This document shows, one piece after another, positions 26,059 through 33,444 of a stretch of 41,106 nt of DNA. Position 1 is the first letter of the stretch; the number at the start of each line of letters is the position of its first letter. Location: positions 1 to 41,106 of the forward strand of contig JAJETY010000010.1 of the NCBI GenBank assembly GCA_021268355.1, given 5' to 3'. Origin of the DNA: Candidatus Nitrosopumilus sp. (lineage in GTDB: Archaea > Thermoproteota > Nitrososphaeria > Nitrososphaerales > Nitrosopumilaceae). Position numbers and translations under genes: made by a program. The notes under the pieces are model-generated. The model saw only the letters and a list, made by a program, of their open reading frames with translations, did not search any database and had not been told where the DNA came from.

Positions 26059-28131
26059 ATGTCATTCAACCCTTTCACGCAATTGGTTTTTGATTTGTTC
26101 ATTCTATCTGCAATTATAATTACTGCATATACTTGCAATTTCTACTATCTTGCATTTCTGTCTAGAAAAAGAAAGGATGCCTTGGAAACTACTGATTGGG
26201 GTACTCCTACAGTTACAATACAATTACCGATATACAACGAAAAGTATGTCGCAAAAAGATTAGTTGACTCTGTCTGTAATCTCGATTACCCTCAAGACAA
26301 AATGCGAATTATGGTTTTAGATGATTCAGATGATGACACTGTTGAACTTTTGGCAAACACTGTTGATGATTACAAAAAGAAAGGTTTCCAAATTGAACAT
26401 GTGCGAAGAGGAACTAGAAAAGGGTACAAGGCAGGAGCACTAAAGTATGCAATGGAGTCAACTGACACAGAACTTGTAGCTATCTTTGATGCTGACTTTA
26501 TCCCTCCAACATGGTTTCTCAAACGTGCAATTCCTCATTTTGCAAAATCAAACATTGGTCTTGTACAATGTAGATGGGGACACGTCAATGAGAATTACTC
26601 TGCAATCACTCAAGCACAAGCTCTAAGTCTTGATTTCCATTTTCTAATTGAACAAAAAGCAAAGAGTAACTCCCATCTTTTCATGAACTTTAATGGCACT
26701 GCTGGAATCTGGAAACGTGACTGCATTGAAGATGCTGGTGGATGGCATACAGCAACTCTTGTTGAAGACCTCGACTTGAGCTACAGAGCCCAGATGAAAG
26801 GATGGAAATGTGTTTTCTTGCCTGACATTGTCGTTGATGCAGAACTCCCAGTACAGATGAATGCTGCAAAAAGACAGCAATTCCGTTGGGCTAAAGGTTC
26901 TATCCAATGTGCAATAAAACTACTTACTGACATTGCAATTAAAAGAAAAATTGCAATTGAAGCAAAGATCCAAGCCTTCATTCAACTTACTCGTCACGTT
27001 GTTTATCCATTAATGCTAATCCAATTTCTTGCATTGCCAATATTACTTGCAGGACAGGTAAATCTCTACGTGATTAGTTTTCTTCCTGCAATAACTATTG
27101 CCACATATCTTGCAATGGGTCCTGGTGCATACATCATGATTATTCAAAGCATGTATCAAAAATCGTGGAAATCTAAAGCAAAGATACTGCCTGCATTACT
27201 TATCTACAATGCTGGAATGTCTGTTAACAACACCGTTGCAGTATTTGATGCGATTCTGGGTAAAAAGAATGAGTTTCTAAGAACTCCCAAGTACGGTGTT
27301 CTCAAGAAAAAAGATGACTGGAAAGACAATGCATACAATTTACCTTTCTCCCAAGTAACACTTCTTGAAATTTTCTTTGGGGTCTATGGAATGTTGGGAA
27401 TTTTTATCTCCATCTTCTCAAACAATCCTATCTTTGTTCCAATCATTGCACTCCAAACAATTGGATTCTTTTACATTGCTTATCTGAGCCTCTCTCATAC
27501 TAGATTTAAAAGAAATAAATCAAGTGTCACCCGCGTAATGACCAAGAAAGAGAAGATGGCAAATAGAGTTTACAAACTTTCCATGGTTGGGATTGTAGGA
27601 ATAATTGTTTTTGGAGGATTCATGGCAATTTACGGGTACAGTGTAGATATTTACCCTCTAGATAGAATCAGGGGAAATTTGGATGGAATAATTGGTTCGT
27701 CTGATCCTGATGCAATTCGTGCTCATCTAATAGCAATTCAAGATGATATGGATGGAATCATGGCAAATGATCTAATTCCAGAGAAAACAAATGCTGATGG
27801 TGAACTCATTTCCAAGAACCCTGTATGGATATTTTCTACAGAATCTACAAACTTTGTTCGAATTCAAGATAATTTAGATACAATGCTTGCAAGCGTTGAT
27901 AAAATTTCCACCGTTCCAAAAGATAGTTCTGCTTACCATACTGGAATGATGGATGTAAGTGATAGGGCCCTTTTAATTAAAACCAACATTATGGATGCAA
28001 CTCCATACATGTATGTCAGCGTTGCAAATCTTATGTTTACTACAGTTTGGATTGCTGCACTATTGGGAATCTTTGCAGCATTAAAGAGAAAGAAAGAACA
28101 ACTCAAAGAAGCCGATGAAGTCGGTATCTAA
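26059..28131 (+). CDS. Membrane processive GT2 glycosyltransferase with an extracytoplasmic C-terminal insert
   Basis: The product is 690 aa. One membrane helix near residues 10-34 precedes a cytoplasmic GT2 catalytic domain. It has the cellulose/hyaluronan-synthase signature: DDSDDD (88-93), DADF (144-147), the catalytic base region LVEDLDL (about 234-240), and QQFRW (273-277). Several helices follow (about 310-370 and 430-490). After another helix (MVGIVGIIVFGGFMAIYGY) comes about 120 residues outside the membrane, then a last helix (VANLMFTTVWIAALLGIF). It probably makes and exports a beta-linked polysaccharide; the sugar is unknown. Its stop overlaps the convergent coiled-coil gene by 4 bp. 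Confidence 0.9.
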   Translation: MSFNPFTQLVFDLFILSAIIITAYTCNFYYLAFLSRKRKDALETTDWGTPTVTIQLPIYNEKYVAKRLVDSVCNLDYPQDKMRIMVLDDSDDDTVELLANTVDDYKKKGFQIEHVRRGTRKGYKAGALKYAMESTDTELVAIFDADFIPPTWFLKRAIPHFAKSNIGLVQCRWGHVNENYSAITQAQALSLDFHFLIEQKAKSNSHLFMNFNGTAGIWKRDCIEDAGGWHTATLVEDLDLSYRAQMKGWKCVFLPDIVVDAELPVQMNAAKRQQFRWAKGSIQCAIKLLTDIAIKRKIAIEAKIQAFIQLTRHVVYPLMLIQFLALPILLAGQVNLYVISFLPAITIATYLAMGPGAYIMIIQSMYQKSWKSKAKILPALLIYNAGMSVNNTVAVFDAILGKKNEFLRTPKYGVLKKKDDWKDNAYNLPFSQVTLLEIFFGVYGMLGIFISIFSNNPIFVPIIALQTIGFFYIAYLSLSHTRFKRNKSSVTRVMTKKEKMANRVYKLSMVGIVGIIVFGGFMAIYGYSVDIYPLDRIRGNLDGIIGSSDPDAIRAHLIAIQDDMDGIMANDLIPEKTNADGELISKNPVWIFSTESTNFVRIQDNLDTMLASVDKISTVPKDSSAYHTGMMDVSDRALLIKTNIMDATPYMYVSVANLMFTTVWIAALLGIFAALKRKKEQLKEADEVGI

Positions 28132-29657
28132 GGAATATTCAGATCTTTTCTAATTTCATCAACAGCTCTAATTCCATAAATGTCTCTGATCTGTGGAACT
28201 CTGACTGACTCTCTTAACATGTCTCGACCAATTGCATTGGTCAAAATTGAATACACATCACTGAATCTTATCTCCCATTTGTCTGCACAATCAAGAATCT
28301 TACTTACTGCCCACTGTCTTACTTCATGTGGTAGTGGAATTTTCTCTCCAGATTCAATTGAAATTTTATCAAATAGATTTACAATTTCTGCAGTGGATTC
28401 TGCCATCTTCTCAAGATCTTTTGCATCACCATATTTTGATTCAGCATTCATTCTGATGTTTGATTGATATTCTGATAACTTTAGCAATGCCATCATCTCT
28501 TTTGATGAATCCTCAGAGGATTTGTTAGATACATCTCTGACTGACTGCATCTCATTGAATAACTTCTCAGTCTTTTGATGGAACTCTGCGGATGCAGCAT
28601 CTTGTCTTTTAATCATATCAGAGGCAGAAGAGATTTTTTCCTCTATGCTGTTTGTTTTATCAAATACATTTTCTTTAAACTCAGCAAAGTCTTTTTGTAC
28701 TGATTTGAGGCCTTCACCCACAAATGCCGTCGAATCTGCTCTGTGAGCAAGGGCACCTATCTCAGTTTCAATCCTATCTATCTTTCCTGCCAATTCTTTT
28801 ATTGACTCTAGACTTGCATTATCCACAGAATTTGCCTTTGACGCAATTGTCTCAAATTGCTGTTTTAGGCCGTCAATAACCCCTCCAAGAGAATCAATCT
28901 TTGATGCCTTGGTTGAGATGGCATCGATTGTGACTTTGATTGCCTCCAATTCTGAATTGATGTTGGAACTTTCTGATATTCCATCTGTAATTTTTGAGAA
29001 TTCTTGTTTTAGACTCTCAATAATCTGTGAACCAGTTTCAAGCTTTGCTGTCTTTCCTGAAACCTCCTCAATTGAGTTCTTTAGTTTATCAATTTCAAAA
29101 CCAATTTCCAAAAATGAATCTGTCTTTCCTGAAACTTTTCTAAGATCATCTCTTACCTCATCTATTCTTTGAGCAATTTTGATAATCATCTGTGAATTAT
29201 TTCTAATGGAATTCATACTGTCTTCTACTTGTTGCGAAATTTCATGAGGTTTTGATAATTTTTGTTCCTCGGAAATTCTGTTAATCTCCTCTTGCAATTT
29301 TGCAGTTTGATTGTTAATCTTAGATACAAGGTCTGATTGAGTTCTTACTTGGTTAAGACCTGCATACAACTTTTGTGTATCGTCTTCAATTATGTTAAGT
29401 TGCTTTGATTGTTTTTGAATATGCTCCAAAGCAGAAGTTAAGGAATCAATCATTCCCTTCATCGAAATTAGAACTTTCTGATTCTCTCCGAAAATCTTTG
29501 ACATTACTTTAATCTCTTTTTGTAATGCCTTGTTGGAATCTGAAACAGATGCAACTTTTTTTAGTAAAATTGATGGACTGGGCTCTCTTTTTACAACTTT
29601 TTTAGTTTCTTTTTTTGCTTTAGTACTAGTTTTTTTGTTTCCAATTTTTGTAGCCAT
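28128..29657 (-). CDS. Long coiled-coil protein with a conserved-looking C-terminal domain
   Basis: The product is 509 aa. A lysine-rich start (KKTSTKAKKETKKVVKREP) leads into about 350 residues of heptad-type sequence with recurring units (VSGKTDSFLEIGFEIDKLKN, ISTKASKIDSLGGVIDGLKQ, IASKANSVDN). These recall the repeats of chemoreceptor signalling or septum-type coiled coils. The last 100 residues form a compact helical domain (PLPHEVRQWAVSKILDCADK, then FSDVYSILTNAIGRDMLRES). No signal peptide or membrane segment is seen. A cytoskeletal, chromosome or surface-scaffold role is possible; I do not recognise the family. Confidence 0.8.
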   Translation of the reverse strand: MATKIGNKKTSTKAKKETKKVVKREPSPSILLKKVASVSDSNKALQKEIKVMSKIFGENQKVLISMKGMIDSLTSALEHIQKQSKQLNIIEDDTQKLYAGLNQVRTQSDLVSKINNQTAKLQEEINRISEEQKLSKPHEISQQVEDSMNSIRNNSQMIIKIAQRIDEVRDDLRKVSGKTDSFLEIGFEIDKLKNSIEEVSGKTAKLETGSQIIESLKQEFSKITDGISESSNINSELEAIKVTIDAISTKASKIDSLGGVIDGLKQQFETIASKANSVDNASLESIKELAGKIDRIETEIGALAHRADSTAFVGEGLKSVQKDFAEFKENVFDKTNSIEEKISSASDMIKRQDAASAEFHQKTEKLFNEMQSVRDVSNKSSEDSSKEMMALLKLSEYQSNIRMNAESKYGDAKDLEKMAESTAEIVNLFDKISIESGEKIPLPHEVRQWAVSKILDCADKWEIRFSDVYSILTNAIGRDMLRESVRVPQIRDIYGIRAVDEIRKDLNIP

Positions 29658-29718
29658 ATCATTTGGATTAAAAATTTAATGATAAAAAAGTTAGGTCTAA
29701 AATAAAAAATGTAAAGAG

Positions 29719-29826
29719 TTACTTGTTTACAACTTCTGGTTCATGAAGTAACTCGTGAAAGGTCTTTTCAGCTAAACCATTTGCTGTCTCGATGAAACCT
29801 CTTGTACAATATTCACATTGAATCAT
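29719..29826 (-). CDS. 35-aa CxxC...HxxxH micro-protein (C2H2 zinc-finger-like)
   Basis: ATG 29826 opens a 35-residue protein starting MIQCEYCTRGF and ending in TFHELLHEPEVVNK. Two cysteines (4 and 7) and two histidines (24 and 28) are placed like a classical C2H2 finger, with a slightly long loop. The start codon directly abuts an 11-bp-arm palindrome, and AT-rich TATTAAT lies about 27 bp upstream, so the gene looks leaderless and controlled. The encoded zinc finger could be a DNA-binding regulator or a partner protein. It is too small for routine gene callers. Confidence 0.65.
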   Translation of the reverse strand: MIQCEYCTRGFIETANGLAEKTFHELLHEPEVVNK

Positions 29827-29851
29827 ATAGTACGGTATGGTACCGTACTAT
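29827..29851. promoter_or_regulatory. 25-bp palindrome, probable operator of the zinc-finger micro-protein
   Basis: Arms ATAGTACGGTA and TACCGTACTAT are perfect reverse complements around a TGG spacer. The site lies between the likely TATA element (about 29850-29857, minus strand) and the ATG at 29826, where a bound protein would block initiation. The 3-nt spacer and position favour a dimeric repressor site over a terminator. The regulator is unknown. Confidence 0.6.
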
Positions 29852-29977
29852 TAATAAGAAGGTAATGACAACGTAACCAATTATGCAGTCAGATACCCCA
29901 GGTCATATCTCTACATCTCATTCAGTTGACCTAATCATCACTCTGCATTTTTACTATAGTTGATTGGCATAAAGAGA

Positions 29978-30091
29978 TTAACATTTACGATTTACTAGCC
30001 TCAAAATTTCAATCTCTGAATGACCCTTTTCATTACATTTGATGTTCATTTGATTATCATTTTGTAATTTTTTGAGAGAAATTTTTTCCAT
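29978..30091 (-). CDS. Possible 37-aa small protein
   Basis: An ATG-initiated minus-strand frame encodes MEKISLKKLQNDNQMNIKCN followed by EKGHSEIEILRLVNRKC, a charged peptide with two Cys and one His. It lies in the gap before the antiporter gene and is divergent from it (38 bp apart). No well-placed TATA box is visible on the minus strand, so the coding call is weak. The rest of the gap (29852-29977) shows nothing clear apart from a 26-codon plus-strand frame at 29883 that I do not call. Confidence 0.3.
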   Translation of the reverse strand: MEKISLKKLQNDNQMNIKCNEKGHSEIEILRLVNRKC

Positions 30092-30104
30092 CAGTAACTA
30101 TTTT

Positions 30105-30120
30105 TAAACAAATTTGTTTA
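30105..30120. promoter_or_regulatory. 16-bp perfect palindrome in the antiporter promoter
   Basis: TAAACAAATTTGTTTA is a perfect palindrome. It overlaps the end of the TATA-like run TATTTTTAAA (about 30099-30108) and ends 8 bp before the ATG at 30129. A site spanning TATA box to start codon of a leaderless gene is well placed for repression. AT-rich palindromes can occur by chance, so the operator role is inference. Confidence 0.45.
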
Positions 30121-30128
30121 CAACTAAT

Positions 30129-31454
30129 ATGCAAGATATTCCACTTCAGCTAAATCCTAGTGGAATTCAAAACTCACTAAACAACACAGTTTCCAATTTG
30201 ATTGAAAAGATTACTCCTGAACTTCCCCATACTACATTTGTAACAGATTTGGCATTTATCATGATTATTGGTGCCGTAGTTACTTTGGCATTTTTCAAAA
30301 TTAAACAACCCTTGATCATTGGATATCTCTTTGCAGGGATGTTGATTGGACCCTTGTCTCCTTTTTGGTCTTGGGTACTTCCAGAAGGCGGTCCCTCATC
30401 CGATGTGTTAGAAGGTGTTGGAATTTTATCTGACATATCTGCATTGAATCTTTTTGCCGAGATTGGCGTGATTTTACTATTGTTTGTTATTGGAATTGAA
30501 TTTCCTTATGCAAAAATTCGAAGTATTGGAAGAGTTGCTGTAGGTGTTGGAACCATTGGACTGTTCTCTACATTAGGTGTTGTATTTTACACTGCGACAG
30601 CTTTAGGTCTTGAATTTATGGATGCCCTATTCATTGCTGCGGCACTATCCATCTCCAGTACTGCAATCATTGTAAAGATTTTAGAAGATATGGGAAGGAT
30701 CAAAAAGGAATCTTCAATTCTTGTATTGGGAATTTTGATTGTTGAAGACGTTATCGCAGTTATTCTGATTTCTTCACTACAATCTATTGCATTGGTGGGA
30801 ACCGTTTCAATTGAATCTATAATTGTGGTTGTTTTAGTTGCAACCGGATTAATTGTTGGAACATTTACTGTTGGAACCAAAGTCATTCCTCCACTGATAG
30901 ATAGAGTGGCAGCCGCAGAACACCGTGAAATTCTATTGCTTAGCGTTCTTGGTGTCTGTTTTGGATATGCCCTATTTGCAAATATTGTGGGATTGTCAGT
31001 TGCAATTGGTGCCTTTTTGGCAGGTGTCTTAGTGGCTGAATCAAAATCTGCAGAGGTGGCCAAACTTCTTTCTAGCCCAATCAAGGACATGTTTGTTGCA
31101 ATATTCTTTATTTCCGTAGGAGCACTGATGGACGTCTCCCAACTTGAAAATTACATATGGATTGCATTAGCATTGATTGCAGTTGCCACTGGAATGAAAT
31201 TTGGCGGAAACATGATTGGAAATATCATATTCAGACAAAAACGTAGCAAATCACTTCGCTCAGCATTTACTTTGGGTGCTCCCAGGGGTGAATTCTCTAT
31301 CGTAATCGTAAAGGCGGGTGTTGATATTGGTGCTGTCAGCTCTTTCTTGTTCCCTTTGATAGGTATTATCTCAATCATCACTGCATTTCTATCTCCATTC
31401 TTAGTCAAAGCTGGAGACCATGTCGTACACAAATTAGAAAAAGAAAATGTCTGA
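30129..31454 (+). CDS. CPA2-family cation/proton antiporter
   Basis: This 441-aa membrane protein has about 12-13 hydrophobic segments. Family landmarks are KIKQPLIIGYLFAGMLIGP, LLLFVIGIEFPYAKIRSIG, the discontinuous-helix region AALSISSTAIIVKILEDMGR, and LVLGILIVEDVIAVILISSL with an Glu-Asp pair at the ion-binding site. AFLAGVLVAESKSAEVAKLL also fits. There is no C-terminal RCK/TrkA domain, so it resembles NapA/KefB-core proteins exchanging Na+ or K+ for H+. ATG 30129 is chosen over TTG 30114 because the TATA-like element lies about 25 bp upstream of the ATG. The next gene overlaps by 8 bp. Confidence 0.88.
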   Translation: MQDIPLQLNPSGIQNSLNNTVSNLIEKITPELPHTTFVTDLAFIMIIGAVVTLAFFKIKQPLIIGYLFAGMLIGPLSPFWSWVLPEGGPSSDVLEGVGILSDISALNLFAEIGVILLLFVIGIEFPYAKIRSIGRVAVGVGTIGLFSTLGVVFYTATALGLEFMDALFIAAALSISSTAIIVKILEDMGRIKKESSILVLGILIVEDVIAVILISSLQSIALVGTVSIESIIVVVLVATGLIVGTFTVGTKVIPPLIDRVAAAEHREILLLSVLGVCFGYALFANIVGLSVAIGAFLAGVLVAESKSAEVAKLLSSPIKDMFVAIFFISVGALMDVSQLENYIWIALALIAVATGMKFGGNMIGNIIFRQKRSKSLRSAFTLGAPRGEFSIVIVKAGVDIGAVSSFLFPLIGIISIITAFLSPFLVKAGDHVVHKLEKENV

Positions 31455-31875
31455 TGAAGTAAAACGAATGCTAGAACAAGTTCACCCTGGAATCACTACA
31501 TTTGATTTTGAAGGACGAGATACACCCTGCATAATTCTTGACCCAAAAAAGTATGAAAACATTAGAGCCAAAGTTGATGCACAACCATTTTCTGTAAACA
31601 CAGACCTGAATATTCTTCAAGATGGAATGGGAAATGTCTTTGTTGAAGTTGTACTTACTTTTTCAATTGGAAATGTTTCTGAAAAGTTTCTTGTAAATGC
31701 GAAAACTGATTTGAAATTTTTTGAAACTCTTGCAAACACTTCAATGATTGTTCTAAATTCCCCTGAATCTCAGTTTGGGGAAGACAACGTAATTGCAATT
31801 CAATTACCACGACCTGAAAAAGCTCATGATGCTCTTGAAATCATAAAATCTGCTCTAATTCCTAGAAATCAATAG
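31447..31875 (+). CDS. Hypothetical protein coupled to the antiporter gene
   Basis: This is a 142-aa soluble protein. Segments include CIILDPKKYENIRAKVDAQP, DGMGNVFVEVVLTFSIGNVS and NVIAIQLPRPEKAHDALEII, suggesting an alpha/beta fold. The start overlaps the antiporter by 8 bp, so translation is likely coupled and the product might assist or regulate transport. I do not recognise the family. Its stop is 5 bp from the 3' end of the convergent tRNA-Gly. Confidence 0.65.
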   Translation: MSDEVKRMLEQVHPGITTFDFEGRDTPCIILDPKKYENIRAKVDAQPFSVNTDLNILQDGMGNVFVEVVLTFSIGNVSEKFLVNAKTDLKFFETLANTSMIVLNSPESQFGEDNVIAIQLPRPEKAHDALEIIKSALIPRNQ

Positions 31876-31879
31876 ATGG

Positions 31880-31953
31880 TGCAGTTACCGGGATTTGAAC
31901 CCGGGTCACGTACTTGGCAAGCACGAGTACTAACCAGACTGTACTATAACTGC
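31880..31953 (-). tRNA. tRNA-Gly (anticodon GCC)
   Basis: The minus strand folds as a complete cloverleaf. The acceptor stem is GCAGTTA with TAACTGC and discriminator A. The anticodon stem CGTGC/GTACG holds the loop TTGCCAA, anticodon GCC. The T-arm has CCGGG TTCAAAT CCCGG. No intron is present and no CCA is encoded. A TATA-like site lies upstream at about 31978-31985. Confidence 0.95.
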
Positions 31954-31977
31954 AACAAACCTAAAGGCTGAATTTGG

Positions 31978-31985
31978 ATATTAAA
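31978..31985 (-). promoter_or_regulatory. TATA-like box of tRNA-Gly
   Basis: On the minus strand the sequence reads TTTAATATCC, about 25-30 bp upstream of the tRNA 5' end. The same short gap also contains GTTTTTAACTAT on the plus strand, suitably placed for the leaderless gene at 32017, so two divergent promoters nearly touch here. Confidence 0.45.
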
Positions 31986-32016
31986 CTGTTTTTAACTATT
32001 CTAACGCTGAAAAGTT

Positions 32017-32280
32017 ATGGATGAAGTCATTCTAAAAAAGATAAACGAAAAAATTCAAGAAACCATTTCCAACAAAGATGAAATCAAACAATTGATTTCC
32101 CTTTTGTCAACTATCGATAATTCAAAATCTTTTGCTCTGGGAATAATTATCGGAAGAATCTATAATGCATTTTACTATCAATCAAAACGAATTTTGAATA
32201 GAGATCCAACAAAATCTGAATTTGAAGAATTTTTAGAATTTATTCAAAACAAGAAATCTGATTTGGAAAATCTATGGTGA
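32017..32280 (+). CDS. Small helical protein of unknown function
   Basis: This 87-aa all-helical-looking protein starts EVILKKINEKIQETISNKDE, has a middle segment SFALGIIIGRIYNAFYYQSK, and ends with an acidic helix. The middle stretch is only weakly hydrophobic, so a membrane span is doubtful. ATG 32017 fits a leaderless transcript. Its last 9 bp overlap the convergent uL16 gene. The family is not recognised. Confidence 0.6.
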   Translation: MDEVILKKINEKIQETISNKDEIKQLISLLSTIDNSKSFALGIIIGRIYNAFYYQSKRILNRDPTKSEFEEFLEFIQNKKSDLENLW

Positions 32281-32781
32281 TAGTTTATTCCAATCTAGGA
32301 CTTTGATTAATGGTGTTCCTGGAAGTTTTACACATGCACTCTTGAGTGCTTTCTTTGCAGCTGCAAGGTGATTGTCTCCATTAACATAAAGTTCCATGAT
32401 GCATTGTCCTTCTTGTACTCTTGCACCTAAACTGGTTGCCTTTCCCCATGCTCTTCTCATTCCCTCTGAAATTCTGTCTGCACCTGCAGTTGCAATCTGT
32501 TTGTTCTCTCTTAGCATGTTATGTGGGTAAATTCTAAGTCTTGAATAATATCCTGATTCACCAGTTGTCTTTTCTAGTGTTTTGTTAGCAGCCAACCTTG
32601 TTGATTCTATTGCCATGTGTCTCAACTGCATTTTCTCATTGATACACAATTGAACACAATATTGGTAAGTTCCTCTTTTACCACCTTGAAATTTTGCGAT
32701 TTTGATTTGTGGCTTACCTTTGATGTACTTTCTTCTGGTAAATACCTGACCGTTTCCATCTCTGTAATTGGCACCGTGCAT
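32272..32781 (-). CDS. rpl10e: Ribosomal protein uL16 (archaeal L10e)
   Basis: This 169-aa large-subunit protein lies near the peptidyl-transferase centre and A-site tRNA. It starts MHGANYRDGNGQVFTRRKYI. Further matches are YSRLRIYPHNMLRENKQIAT, AGADRISEGMRRAWGKATSL and GARVQEGQCIMELYV, with the start of the A-site loop in between. A TATA-like TTAAAATATG lies about 25 bp upstream on the minus strand, so the gene is probably monocistronic and leaderless. Confidence 0.95.
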   Translation of the reverse strand: MHGANYRDGNGQVFTRRKYIKGKPQIKIAKFQGGKRGTYQYCVQLCINEKMQLRHMAIESTRLAANKTLEKTTGESGYYSRLRIYPHNMLRENKQIATAGADRISEGMRRAWGKATSLGARVQEGQCIMELYVNGDNHLAAAKKALKSACVKLPGTPLIKVLDWNKLSP

Positions 32782-32847
32782 GATAATGATAACGCCTGAA
32801 CGCCCATATTTTAACGGTTAGAAGACATTCGTTCCTATTTTCCAATG

Positions 32848-32854
32848 CTTATAT
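32848..32854 (+). promoter_or_regulatory. TATA box that decides the endA start
   Basis: CTTATAT is centred 30 bp before ATG 32881. It overlaps the in-frame ATG at 32845, which cannot then be transcribed as a start. This favours the shorter protein. Confidence 0.5.
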
Positions 32855-32880
32855 GGAAATCATTTGGTTTTCTTTTCATC

Positions 32881-33444
32881 ATGGAAGAGACCCTATTGGT
32901 AAAAGGCGTGTTGATTTCAGATCAAGCCTGTATTTCGGAGAAAAACATGATTCATGAACTTGAACTCAAAGGCTATGGTGAAATTGAGAGAGAAAAATTG
33001 TTTCTCAAACAATTTGAAACCCTCTATCTTCTTTACACTAACAAACTGATCCTCAGAAAAGGAAAAAAACAAATCGATTTTGATTTCTTCATGAATACTT
33101 GTCAGATGACTGATCCTGAAATTCTTACTAAATTTTTGATATACCGTGATCTTAGAAACAGAGGCTATGTTGTAAAAGATGGATTTGGATTTGGTTCTGA
33201 TTTTAGAGTTTATGAAAGGGGCCATTTTGGTGAAAAAGGCGCAAAATTTCTCATATTTGGTCTCAATGAAGGGCAGCAAGAAAAGATGGGGAATCTGCAA
33301 AAAAAGATTCAAGAAATCACTCAGATGGGAAAGGAACCAATTATTGCAGTTATTGAACGTCGCGGTGAAGTAATTTATTACAAAATTAACAAAATGAACT
33401 TTTATGAAAATAAAGCAAGATTGGAAGAATCATTTAATCTTTGA
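32881..33444 (+). CDS. endA: tRNA-intron endonuclease (EndA family) with altered catalytic His position
   Basis: The 187-aa protein cuts the bulge-helix-bulge of intron-containing tRNAs. The N-terminal half (LFLKQFETLYLLYTNKLIL) and C-terminal catalytic half (YRDLRNRGYVVKDGFGFGSD, then FRVYERG) follow EndA. Of the triad, Tyr111 (in RVY) and Lys151 (in QMGKEPIIAV) are present. The His expected about 10 residues after Tyr is Ala121 in GEKGAKFLIF; the only nearby His is 115. It may be an active variant, or a structural partner of a second EndA encoded elsewhere. Its end overlaps the convergent PLD-like gene by 11 bp. Confidence 0.85.
   Translation: MEETLLVKGVLISDQACISEKNMIHELELKGYGEIEREKLFLKQFETLYLLYTNKLILRKGKKQIDFDFFMNTCQMTDPEILTKFLIYRDLRNRGYVVKDGFGFGSDFRVYERGHFGEKGAKFLIFGLNEGQQEKMGNLQKKIQEITQMGKEPIIAVIERRGEVIYYKINKMNFYENKARLEESFNL

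Noticed and set aside
29883-29963. 26-codon plus-strand frame before the antiporter
   Set aside because: No promoter of correct spacing and no recognisable pattern; likely chance.
30587-31090. 167-codon frame on the minus strand inside the antiporter gene
   Set aside because: Low-complexity shadow of a hydrophobic gene in the opposite frame; the antiporter reading has clear family motifs.
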